Origin: JBBQER01 sp052148155
GTDB taxonomy: Bacteria; Actinomycetota; Acidimicrobiia; IMCC26256; PALSA-610
Reading direction: 5' to 3'
DNA length: 16,451 nucleotides
NCBI GenBank assembly: GCA_052148155.1
Contig: JBKQIY010000152.1
Coordinates: 1 to 16,451, forward strand
Shown here: one piece after another, positions 1 through 6,671 of the stretch
How positions within the stretch are numbered: the stretch's first letter is position 1
How the letters are laid out: the number at the start of each line of letters is the position of its first letter
Position numbers and translations under genes: made by a program
The notes under the pieces: generated by a model
The model's input: only the letters and a program-made list of their open reading frames with translations
Told to the model about the DNA's origin: nothing
Databases searched by the model: none

Positions 1-135
1 CGTGACCGTCGCACGCTCGTTGGCGCTCGCGGGCACGATCGGTATGGTCGCGTCGACCAGTATCGCCCTCGCGGTGTCGGTCGCGCGACCATACCGATCG
101 TGCCCGCGAGCGCCAACGCGCGTGCGACGGTCACG
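1..135. repeat. Near-perfect inverted repeat at the window edge (probable fold-back)
   Basis: Bases 1-52 are the reverse complement of 84-135 with a single mismatch (T17 against C119). After a one-base bulge at 53 the stem continues through 54-58 with 79-83, leaving a loop at about 59-78. The left arm begins at base 1, so the repeat may extend outside the window. Read on the plus strand, the left arm encodes the same peptide as the right arm does on the minus strand, with one Ser/Ala change. It is therefore an inverted copy of part of the membrane-protein gene, not an ordinary terminator or IS end. I infer an assembly or amplification fold-back at a contig end; a genuine palindromic duplication is the alternative. 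Confidence 0.85.
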
Positions 136-302
136 GGCTGCGTTGCGAACAGCGCGGCGGCCCCCACCGCCAGGAGGCCGAACACGATCCGCAGCAGCCA
201 GCCGTAACCCAAGCTGACCTCGCGCCGGCGGGTGGTGACCCAGCAAAACGCGAGCCCACCCGCCGACCACTGCAACAGGAAGGTCGCGCCATCAAGCTTC
301 AT
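1..302 (-). CDS. Small multi-pass membrane protein of unknown function, 5' part only
   Basis: The ATG at 302-300 lies 16 bases after the stop codon of the peptidase gene, so this is probably the last visible gene of the operon. The protein starts MKLDGATFLLQW. It has a hydrophobic stretch at about residues 6-22, a TTRRRE basic turn, a second hydrophobic helix at about 35-53 and a third beginning at about 61. I do not recognise a named family. The frame stays open to base 1, but only about 302-84 (73 codons) is credible. Beyond that it runs through the inverted repeat and becomes Arg- and Pro-rich. The plus-strand reading of 2-85, which continues GMVAS with TSIALAVSVA, probably shows the true continuation of the gene, inverted. 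Confidence 0.6.
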   Translation of the reverse strand, partial: MKLDGATFLLQWSAGGLAFCWVTTRRREVSLGYGWLLRIVFGLLAVGAAALFATQPVTVARALALAGTIGMVARPTPRGRYWSTRPYRSCPRAPTSVRRS

Positions 303-318
303 GGGGGCTGCGTTCCCG

Positions 319-1410
319 TCAACCGACCAGCGCCAGGTCGCGCGGCGCGTCGTTGAGGCGGCGTGGCCCGTCGTCGGTGGCGACGACGATATCTTCGAGT
401 CGCATACCGAACCGGCCCGGCACGTAGATTCCGGGCTCGACGCTGAACGCGTGACCCGAAGCGAGCGGCAGGTTGTTTCCTGCGACGATGTAGGGATCTT
501 CGTGGGCTTCTTGGCCGATGCCGTGGCCGACGCGATGCAAGAAACATTCGCCGTACCCGGCCGCATCGATGACCCGTCGGGCTGCGGCGTCGACCTCGGC
601 GCACGGAGTTCCGATCGTCGCCGCTCTCACGGCGGCCTCCTGCGCTTCGGCCAGCACGGCGTACGCGTCGGCCACTTCGGCCGGCGGTTCACCGGCGTGG
701 AACATGCGTGTGATGTCAGAGCAGTAGCCGCGCATGGTTCCGCCGAAGTCGCACAGCACGATGTCGCCGTCGGCGACGCGCCGCTCGGCCGACGGCTCGT
801 GGTGGGGACTCGCCGCGTGTTCGCCGGCGGCGACGATCGCGAAGTTCGATCGCTCGTGGCCGAGCTCGAGCATGCGCTGCACGAGGTCGCGGTGCACGTC
901 GAGCTCGCTCCGACCGACAAACGGACGTGAGCGCAATTCGACCGCGATGTCGTCGACGGCACGCGCCGCGGCTTGCAGCGCTTCGATTTCGTCGGCGTCC
1001 TTCACCATGCGGATCGGGGCCAGCACCTCCGACGCGCGAGCGAACGTCGTGCGGGGCAGCGCACGTTGGAGGTCGAGCACAAAGCGCGCCCAGGTGTGAT
1101 CGCCGATCGCGGCCCGGACCGGATGCGGGCCGACAAGCCGTGCGACCAACGCAATCGGGTCGTCGGTCTCCTCCCAGGGCACGATTTCGAAGAGGCCGGG
1201 CTGGGGAACGATCCGCGGCGCTTCGAGCCGGGGAACGACGAGGCGAGCATCCCCGTCGCGCGCGAGCACGAGCATCGTGAGCCGTTCGAGCGGCATCGCT
1301 TCGTATCCCGTGAGGTACGGAAGGTCGGGCCCGACTGACAGCAACAACACATCGACGCCTAAATCATCCATCCGTTCCCGTGTGTGCGCGACCCGAGAAA
1401 CGAAGGTCAT
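319..1410 (-). CDS. M24 family metallopeptidase, Xaa-Pro dipeptidase/aminopeptidase-like
   Basis: This 363-residue protein has the two-domain layout of Xaa-Pro peptidases (PepQ/PepP type): a creatinase-like N-terminal domain at about 1-130 and a pita-bread M24 catalytic domain at about 140-355. All five expected dimetal ligands are visible: D221 in CDFGG, D232 in YCSDITR, H296 in HRVGHGIG, E325 in VEPGIY and E339 in LEDIV. The predicted role is cytoplasmic cleavage of peptides with proline in the second position; the exact substrate cannot be read from sequence. The ATG overlaps the stop of the upstream flavin-protein gene (ATGA), indicating coupled translation. No signal peptide is seen. Other M24 activities, such as creatinase-like hydrolysis, are possible but less likely. 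Confidence 0.9.
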   Translation of the reverse strand: MTFVSRVAHTRERMDDLGVDVLLLSVGPDLPYLTGYEAMPLERLTMLVLARDGDARLVVPRLEAPRIVPQPGLFEIVPWEETDDPIALVARLVGPHPVRAAIGDHTWARFVLDLQRALPRTTFARASEVLAPIRMVKDADEIEALQAAARAVDDIAVELRSRPFVGRSELDVHRDLVQRMLELGHERSNFAIVAAGEHAASPHHEPSAERRVADGDIVLCDFGGTMRGYCSDITRMFHAGEPPAEVADAYAVLAEAQEAAVRAATIGTPCAEVDAAARRVIDAAGYGECFLHRVGHGIGQEAHEDPYIVAGNNLPLASGHAFSVEPGIYVPGRFGMRLEDIVVATDDGPRRLNDAPRDLALVG

Positions 1411-1952
1411 ACCGGCAGCCCGGGTATCCCGTCGATGCTCCGCACGTTCTTCGACGCCCGATACTCGGCGAGGCCGTCGTCACCTTTTGCCTGCGCCCAA
1501 CGCAGGAGGCGATCGCGGTCGGCGACGAGGTCCATGAGCGGAACCGCGTAGCCGCACGACGTGCTGACGCGATGGACTGCGACGTCGATGACAGCCCGTC
1601 GGCCCGGAAGCTCGGGAAACGTTCCGGCCAGCTCGTCGAAGGCCGGCGAGCCCAGCTCGTGCACCGTTCCGATCCCGTATATGCGTGAGATGCGTGGCGC
1701 GCCGTTGAACGCGCATGCCATCAGCGTGATCCGGCCGTTGTCGCGCAGGTGCGCGATCGTTTCGACACCGCTCCCGGTGAGGTCGAGGTATGCGACGCGG
1801 GTCGGGCTCAGGATGCGGAACGTGTCGAGACCCTTCGGTGACAGGTTGACATGACCATCGTCTCCCGACGGTGCGGTCGCGACGAAGAACAGCGGCTGGT
1901 CGGCCCACCATTGCGCGAGGTCGTCGGAGATGGAAGCGAATCGCTCGGCCAC
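1407..1952 (-). CDS. Pyridoxamine 5'-phosphate oxidase-like FMN-binding protein
   Basis: This 181-residue protein has the split-barrel flavin fold signature of the PNPOx-related family: an early PLFFVATAP strand, then HVNLSPKG, a DLTGSGVET segment, a DNGRITLMACAF strand and ISRIYGIGTVHE. The length fits stand-alone PNPOx-like proteins. The family binds FMN or F420 and includes oxidases, reductases and cofactor-binding proteins. The real reaction is not evident, and I would not call it PdxH. The start is GTG at 1952-1950, 13 bases after the lipBA stop, with GGAG just upstream. Its 3' end overlaps the peptidase ATG. Its link to lipoate metabolism is by position only. Confidence 0.82.
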   Translation of the reverse strand: MAERFASISDDLAQWWADQPLFFVATAPSGDDGHVNLSPKGLDTFRILSPTRVAYLDLTGSGVETIAHLRDNGRITLMACAFNGAPRISRIYGIGTVHELGSPAFDELAGTFPELPGRRAVIDVAVHRVSTSCGYAVPLMDLVADRDRLLRWAQAKGDDGLAEYRASKNVRSIDGIPGLPV

Positions 1953-1965
1953 GAGCTCCAGTATC

Positions 1966-3591
1966 TCAGCCCGCAGCGGTCGTCAGCTGATCGATTCCCT
2001 GGCGGGCGTGATAGCTGGACCGAACAAGCGGTCCGGCCTCGACGTGCGCGAACCCCATCGCCCTGGCCGCGGCGCGCAGAGCGTCGAACTCGGCCGGAGT
2101 CCACCAGCGCGCGACCGGCAGATGCTGGGCCGTCGGCCTGAGGTATTGGCCGATGGTCACGATATCGACGCCGACCGCACGCAGATCGCGTAACGCCGAA
2201 CGGACCTCTTCGCCAGTTTCGCCCATGCCGACGATCAGGCCCGACTTTGTGACCAGTCCCGCGTCTTTGGCGCGCGCCAATACGGACAGCGAACGTGCGT
2301 AGCCGGCCGACGGCCGCGCTGCGCCCTGAAGTCGGGCGACTGTCTCGAGGTTGTGATTCAGCACATCGGGTCGCGCGGAGAAGATCGCGGCGAGCGACGC
2401 TTCGTCGCCCTTCACGTCGGAGATCAGCAACTCGACCGCGGTCGAAGGACTCGCGGCTCGTACCGCGTCGACCGTCGCCGCGAATATTGACGCGCCACCA
2501 TCGGGGAGATCGTCTCGGGCGACGCAGGTGATCACGACGTGCGCGAGGCCGAGCGCGGCGACCGCGTCGCCAACTCGCCGCGGCTCGTCGACATCGACGA
2601 CGCGGGGCTTGCGCGTGTCGACGAGGCAGAAGCCACACGCACGCGTGCAGCGGTCGCCGAGAATCATGAACGTCGCCGTGCGATCCGCCCAACACTCGTA
2701 GATATTCGGGCATCCGGCCGACTCGCACACCGTATGGAGGTCGAGGTCGCGCACGAGACGTTTGAGCCCAAGGTATTCGTCGTCAATGTGGGCACGGACC
2801 CTCATCCACTCCGGACGGCGGGCAGCGGGATCAACCGCCGATTCGACGCCGGCCGCCGCGAGCCGGCCGAGCAGTCGCACCGGAACGTCGTGGGTGGCCC
2901 TGCCGGTGAACGCGGCGACGTCATCGGCCGGGGCTCGCCACACCACATCTTGACGATCGATTTCGGTCGGCCCGAACGCCTCCGCGAAGCGGTCAACGAC
3001 CCGGTCCACGACCGCTCGCATGTCGGGGCCGTGACCGAGGACGCGCGCCATCGACGTCACACCACGGTCGCGGATCCCGCACGGAACGATGTGCTCGAAC
3101 ATCGTGAGGTCGGTGTCGACGTTGAGCGCGAAGCCGTGCCGTGTGCGACCACGGGCGACGCGCACACCGATCGCGGCGATCTTGCAGTCATCGACCCAGA
3201 CGCCCGTATATTTCGGCACCGCGTTCGCTTCGATACCGAAATCAGCGAGGGCCGCGATCAACATCGACTCGAGCTTGCGAACATAGGCGACAACGTCACG
3301 CTGGCCGCCACGCCACTCTGCCAGCGAGACGATCGGGTAGCCGACGAGCTGGCCGGGACCGTGGTACGTGACGTCTCCGCCCCGGTCGGCGACGACGAGC
3401 TCGGCCCCGACCGACGCCGGGTCTCGCAAGACGTGTGATGGGTCAGCCCTCGACCCGAGCGTGTAGACGTGCGGATGCTCCTGAAGCAGCAGGTAATCGG
3501 CGTCGGAACGTTCGTGGATCGCACGCTGGAGCGCCTCGGCTTCGTGGTACGGAACTCTCCCGAGCCAGCGGACACGCAAAGGCGACGTCAT
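1966..3591 (-). CDS. LipB-LipA fusion: octanoyltransferase plus lipoyl synthase
   Basis: One uninterrupted 541-codon frame carries both steps of lipoyl-group synthesis. Residues 1 to about 218 are LipB (lipoyl(octanoyl) transferase), with RGGDVTYHGPGQLVGYP, catalytic Lys137 in CKIAAIGVRV and Cys171 in VPCGIRDRGVTS. Residues about 258-541 are LipA, a radical SAM lipoyl synthase. It has the auxiliary 4Fe-4S cysteines C289, C294 and C300 (CX4CX5C), the SAM-cluster cysteines C315, C319 and C322 (CX3CX2C) and the C-terminal RSSY at 524-527. A linker of about 40 residues joins them with no stop codon. LipB moves octanoate from acyl-carrier protein to E2, and LipA inserts two sulfurs. The ATG overlaps the stop of the E2 gene (ATGA), so the likely substrate protein is made next door. 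All key residues are kept, so both halves should be active. Separate lipB and lipA genes are the usual arrangement. Confidence 0.93.
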   Translation of the reverse strand: MTSPLRVRWLGRVPYHEAEALQRAIHERSDADYLLLQEHPHVYTLGSRADPSHVLRDPASVGAELVVADRGGDVTYHGPGQLVGYPIVSLAEWRGGQRDVVAYVRKLESMLIAALADFGIEANAVPKYTGVWVDDCKIAAIGVRVARGRTRHGFALNVDTDLTMFEHIVPCGIRDRGVTSMARVLGHGPDMRAVVDRVVDRFAEAFGPTEIDRQDVVWRAPADDVAAFTGRATHDVPVRLLGRLAAAGVESAVDPAARRPEWMRVRAHIDDEYLGLKRLVRDLDLHTVCESAGCPNIYECWADRTATFMILGDRCTRACGFCLVDTRKPRVVDVDEPRRVGDAVAALGLAHVVITCVARDDLPDGGASIFAATVDAVRAASPSTAVELLISDVKGDEASLAAIFSARPDVLNHNLETVARLQGAARPSAGYARSLSVLARAKDAGLVTKSGLIVGMGETGEEVRSALRDLRAVGVDIVTIGQYLRPTAQHLPVARWWTPAEFDALRAAARAMGFAHVEAGPLVRSSYHARQGIDQLTTAAG

Positions 3592-4994
3592 GCGAGCTCG
3601 GCGTCCCAGTCGCGCGTTTCAAGCACGACCCGAACTTCGTTCAGGAACGACGCGGCGTAGGCGCCGTCGAACGCGCGATGGTCCCAAGTGAGCGCGAGCA
3701 TGCCGACGTGGTGGATCGCGATCGTATCGTCGCCGTCGGGTCCCGCGACGACGACCGGCTCCTTACGGATGCCGTCGGTCGCCATGATCGCGACCTGTGG
3801 TTGATTGATGATCGGCAGCGTGAGCGCCGTCCCGAACGGACCCATGTTGGTGATCGTGAAGGTGCCGCCGACGACTTCGTCGGGACCGAGCTGCTTGCTC
3901 TTCGCGCGCGCCGCGAGGTCTCGGATCTCGCGCGCGATCAGGCGCAACCGCTTCCCGTCGGCATTGCGGATCACCGGCGCGACCAACCCCTTGAACTCGA
4001 GGTCGACTGCGATACCGAGGTGCAGATCTCGATGAACAACAAGCGAGTCTCCGTCGACGCTCGCGTTGACATGCGGGAAGTCGTGCACGACGTCGCAGAA
4101 CGCGCGCACGATGAACGGAAGGTACGTGAGCGAGAATCCCTCCTCGGCTCGCCACGCGGCCTGGTTCGTGCGCCGGGCCCGCTCGACCCGCTCGAAGTCG
4201 ACGCGCACCGAGGTGTACACGTGTGCGCTCGTCGCTTTCGACCGCACCATGTGTTCGGCGGTGCGCCGCCGAATGTTGTCGAACGGAACGATCTCGTCGT
4301 CCGACGCCCGCATCACCGGCACCGGAGCCGGCGCGGAAACCGGGGCCGGAGTCGGGGTCGGTTCGGGGGCGCCAGCCGGAGAGGCCGGCACAGACGTGGG
4401 CGGCGAAACGACCGGCGCGGACGCGTTCGTGGCCTGGTCTCGACCGGCCGCGACGACGTCGTTGCGGGTGATGCGACCTCCTTCGCCGGTCCCTCGGACC
4501 TGCGCGGGGTCGAGTCCCTGCTCGGCGATCATGCGGCGAACGAGGGGCGACGTGACCGGACCGGCAGCGTCGGGCGCACCCGATGGTGCGACGTTCGGCG
4601 CCGACGGTGTTCTGCCGGCTGGCGCGACCGCCGCCCAGGCCGGGGCCGGTTTCGCTTCGGTGGCCTTCGGTTCAGGAGCCGCAGCGGCAGCGATTGGTTG
4701 AGGCGTCGGAGGCGGGGACGGCGCGGCGGGCGCTTCGGTGGACACGGCAGCCGCGCTCCCGCCAGCATCGGAGATCACGGCGAGTCGGGCGCCCACTTCG
4801 ACGGTGTCGCCCTCCGCGACCAGGATTTCGGAAACGACGCCGGCGGTTGGCGCTGGAACCTCCGAGTCGACCTTGTCGGTCGACACTTCGAACAGCGGCT
4901 CGTCGGCCGCGACACGTTCACCGACGTGTTTGAACCAGCGTGTGATCGTGCCTTCGGTGACGGTCTCACCGAGTTGGGGCATCGTGACGTCCAC
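3588..4994 (-). CDS. 2-oxo-acid dehydrogenase E2, dihydrolipoamide acyltransferase
   Basis: This 468-residue E2 has three modules. A lipoyl domain at about 1-76 carries Lys41 in STDKVDSEVP, the attachment site. A peripheral-subunit-binding domain lies at about 148-183 (SPLVRRMIAEQGLDPAQVRG), flanked by Ala/Pro-rich swinging linkers at about 80-147 and 190-228. The catalytic core at about 233-468 has the DHRAFDG motif with His439 and Asp443. It transfers the acyl group from lipoyl-lysine to CoA in the pyruvate, 2-oxoglutarate or branched-chain complex. The motifs do not settle which, so sucB, dlaT and bkdB are all possible names. The start is GTG at 4994-4992 with AGGAGG 8 bases upstream; the in-frame ATG at 4982 is the alternative. 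No E1 gene is in the window. Confidence 0.92.
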   Translation of the reverse strand: MDVTMPQLGETVTEGTITRWFKHVGERVAADEPLFEVSTDKVDSEVPAPTAGVVSEILVAEGDTVEVGARLAVISDAGGSAAAVSTEAPAAPSPPPTPQPIAAAAAPEPKATEAKPAPAWAAVAPAGRTPSAPNVAPSGAPDAAGPVTSPLVRRMIAEQGLDPAQVRGTGEGGRITRNDVVAAGRDQATNASAPVVSPPTSVPASPAGAPEPTPTPAPVSAPAPVPVMRASDDEIVPFDNIRRRTAEHMVRSKATSAHVYTSVRVDFERVERARRTNQAAWRAEEGFSLTYLPFIVRAFCDVVHDFPHVNASVDGDSLVVHRDLHLGIAVDLEFKGLVAPVIRNADGKRLRLIAREIRDLAARAKSKQLGPDEVVGGTFTITNMGPFGTALTLPIINQPQVAIMATDGIRKEPVVVAGPDGDDTIAIHHVGMLALTWDHRAFDGAYAASFLNEVRVVLETRDWDAELA

Positions 4995-5002
4995 GAACCT
5001 TC

Positions 5003-5008
5003 CCTCCT
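5003..5008 (-). promoter_or_regulatory. Ribosome binding site for the E2 gene
   Basis: On the minus strand AGGAGG lies 8 bases before the GTG at 4994. It decides this GTG over the ATG four codons further in. It lies in the short gap after the lpd stop codon, so the E2 gene has its own strong translation start within the operon. Confidence 0.75.
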
Positions 5009-5020
5009 GCGCGGATGCGC

Positions 5021-6427
5021 TCAGCCGTGGAGACTGCGGCCGGTCAGCGCGAGCGCCGACTCACCGAACAGCTCCGAAAGCGTCGGGTGTGCGTGGATGA
5101 GCAACCCGATGTCGCCCGGTGTCGCTTCCCAGTTGACCGACAAGTAAGCCTCGGCGATCAACTCGGTGGCCCAGGGCCCGGCGATGTGCACACCGAGGAT
5201 CGGTCCGCCGCGCTCCGAGACGATCTTGAGAACTCCGTCGGTTTCACCGATGATGAGCGCGCGGCTGTTGCCACCCCATCGGTGCACCGACGTCACGACG
5301 TCGTAGCCACGTTCGGTTGCCTCAGCTTCGGTGAGCCCGCAGAACGCGACCTCGGGATGACAGTAGATACCCCAGGGCACGTTGTCGTATTCGATCGGCA
5401 TCGCGTGCTCACCGAGCATCGTTTTGATCGCGACGATCGCCTCCGAGAAGGCGACGTGGGCGAGCTGCGGAGTGGCGACGACGTCGCCGGCGGCGTATAC
5501 ACCGTCGACGCTCGTGCGGAGGTTTCCGTCGACTGCGACAAAGCCGCGTTCGTCGACTTTCACACCTGCTTCTTCGAGGCCGATGCGCTCCGAGCGTGGA
5601 CGCCGGCCGACGCTCACGACGACCTGGTCGACAGAAAGTGTCTGTTCGCCGTCTTTGCCTTCGAACCGTACTGCGCAGCCGAACGAGCCCCGGTCGAGAG
5701 CGACGATCCGTACGCCGGTCTGCACCTTGATCCCGCGCTTCGTGAACGCGCGCACAACGGTTTGCGCGACTTGTTGATCGACACCGCCGAGCACCTGGGG
5801 CAGCGCCTCGAGGATTGTCACTTCGGCGCCGACGTCGACGAGAAATGAGGCGAATTCGCATCCGATCGCTCCGCCGCCGACCACCGCGACGCGGGTCGGG
5901 ACACGATCGATTTGCAGCACGTGGTCCGACGAAAGCACGCGTCTGCCGTCGAATTCGAAACCGGCAACCGCGAGTTCGCGCGGTGCCGAACCCGTCGCGA
6001 TGAGCACGTTGCGGCCGCGCACCTCGGTGCCTCCGGCAACCCGTATCGTGCGTGCGTCCGGGGCGAGCGTTCCCGTTCCCGCAACGATCGTGACCTTGCG
6101 GCCCTTGAGTAGCGTCTCGAGGCCACCGACGAGACGGTCGACGACTGCCTGTTTGCGCACCTGTGTCTCGGCCAGCTCGATGGTGGGTGACGACGCGTGG
6201 ACACCGAACTCGGCCGCGCTCCTCACCGTGCGTAACACCTCGGCGGTCTGCAACAGCTCCTTGGCAGGGATGCAACCACGGTTCAAGCAGGTGCCGCCGA
6301 GACGCTGCTCTTCGACGATGACGACATGCATGCCCGCGGACGCGCCGTAGAGCGCGGCCGCGTACCCGCCGGGACCACCGCCGAGCACCACCAGATCGAA
6401 CTCGGGCAGGTTGATTTCCTCGGGCAA
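5021..6427 (-). CDS. lpdA: Dihydrolipoamide dehydrogenase (E3)
   Basis: This 468-residue flavoprotein disulfide reductase regenerates oxidised lipoamide on E2 and passes electrons to NAD+. It shows an N-terminal FAD-binding fold (VVLGGGPGGYAAA, about 13-25), the redox-active disulfide C47 and C52 in GGTCLNRGC, an NAD-binding fold (VAVVGGGAIGCEFASF, about 180-195), the second FAD motif VYAAGDV (about 310-316) and the dimer-interface catalytic pair His447 and Glu452 in HAHPTLSE. The length is typical. The start is taken as TTG at 6427-6425 because AGAGG sits 8 bases before it; no better ATG or GTG precedes the FAD fold. It is 26 bases upstream of the E2 gene. General paralogues such as mycothione reductase are excluded by the CLNRGC and HPT motifs. 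Confidence 0.95.
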   Translation of the reverse strand: MPEEINLPEFDLVVLGGGPGGYAAALYGASAGMHVVIVEEQRLGGTCLNRGCIPAKELLQTAEVLRTVRSAAEFGVHASSPTIELAETQVRKQAVVDRLVGGLETLLKGRKVTIVAGTGTLAPDARTIRVAGGTEVRGRNVLIATGSAPRELAVAGFEFDGRRVLSSDHVLQIDRVPTRVAVVGGGAIGCEFASFLVDVGAEVTILEALPQVLGGVDQQVAQTVVRAFTKRGIKVQTGVRIVALDRGSFGCAVRFEGKDGEQTLSVDQVVVSVGRRPRSERIGLEEAGVKVDERGFVAVDGNLRTSVDGVYAAGDVVATPQLAHVAFSEAIVAIKTMLGEHAMPIEYDNVPWGIYCHPEVAFCGLTEAEATERGYDVVTSVHRWGGNSRALIIGETDGVLKIVSERGGPILGVHIAGPWATELIAEAYLSVNWEATPGDIGLLIHAHPTLSELFGESALALTGRSLHG

Positions 6428-6435
6428 GGCGCCGA

Positions 6436-6442
6436 CCTCTTT
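6436..6442 (-). promoter_or_regulatory. Ribosome binding site for lpdA
   Basis: The minus strand reads AAAGAGG here, 8 bases before the TTG at 6427. It supports the unusual TTG as the lpdA start. Confidence 0.6.
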
Positions 6443-6447
6443 CGTCG

Positions 6448-6534
6448 TCAGCTTCGCGCCAGCTGCACCGCGAACGCGGCGAGAATCAGAAGACCGGTGA
6501 GGCCCGCGAGGACGAGGTACGTGCGCGTGCTCAC
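6448..6534 (-). CDS. 28-residue single-helix membrane peptide upstream of lpdA
   Basis: A GTG at 6534-6532 opens a short frame ending with TGA at 6450-6448. The peptide is a basic N-terminus (MSTRTY), one continuous hydrophobic run from about residue 7 to 24 (LVLAGLTGLLILAAFAV) and a short QLARS tail. That is the layout of a single-pass small membrane protein. It is the first frame of the lpdA operon: its stop is 20 bases before the lpdA TTG, and a TAGTCT -10 box lies 6 bases before its GTG. No Shine-Dalgarno is seen, consistent with a leaderless start. I know of no named family. A chance frame is possible because it is short, but the hydrophobic pattern and position argue for a real gene. 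Confidence 0.55.
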   Translation of the reverse strand: MSTRTYLVLAGLTGLLILAAFAVQLARS

Positions 6535-6540
6535 GCGGCG

Positions 6541-6546
6541 AGACTA
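6541..6546 (-). promoter_or_regulatory. Putative -10 box of the lpdA operon
   Basis: The minus strand reads TAGTCT (TANNNT), followed by 6 bases and then the GTG at 6534. Transcription would begin at or next to the start codon. No convincing -35 was found. Two direct GTGTCA copies 10 bases apart (6572-6577 and 6582-6587, plus strand) lie upstream and could be an operator, but this is weak. Confidence 0.42.
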
Positions 6547-6656
6547 GTCGCGCATCGGCGACACCCCGGCAGTGTCAGGCCGTGTCACCGTAGGTTGGGC
6601 GCCGGGATGAACGGCTGACGGCGGCGAGCGAGCCGCGACTCGTCGACGGCAGCCAG
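6547..6656. other. Divergent intergenic region between the lpdA operon and the flippase gene
   Basis: The gap from 6535 to 6671 separates two divergently transcribed units and must hold both promoters. Likely -10 boxes are at its two ends (6541-6546 minus and 6657-6662 plus). No coding frame with convincing features was found between them. Confidence 0.5.
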
Positions 6657-6662
6657 TACGCT
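6657..6662 (+). promoter_or_regulatory. Putative -10 box of the flippase gene
   Basis: TACGCT fits the actinobacterial TANNNT consensus and lies 9 bases before the GTG at 6672. The transcript would start within a few bases of the codon or on it. There is no Shine-Dalgarno upstream of this GTG, which fits a leaderless message. Confidence 0.45.
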
Positions 6663-6671
6663 GTTCTGTTC

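Noticed and set aside
2..217. Plus-strand frame starting MTVARSLALAG as a separate gene
   Set aside because: It is the left arm of the inverted repeat, followed by the antisense of the membrane gene; it is a by-product of the fold-back.
319..1952. PNPOx-like and Xaa-Pro peptidase genes as part of lipoate metabolism
   Set aside because: Only the shared operon links them. No motif ties either to lipoyl chemistry, so they are listed as likely co-transcribed housekeeping genes.
3435..5147. Long plus-strand open frame opposite the E2 and LipB genes (570 codons)
   Set aside because: It is rich in Arg, Asp and His with no domain, and runs opposite two genes with complete motif sets. Long antisense frames are expected in such G+C-rich DNA.
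6572..6587. Direct GTGTCA repeat as a regulator binding site
   Set aside because: Two six-base copies 10 bases apart can arise by chance in this composition. No matching regulator is known, so it was left as a remark.
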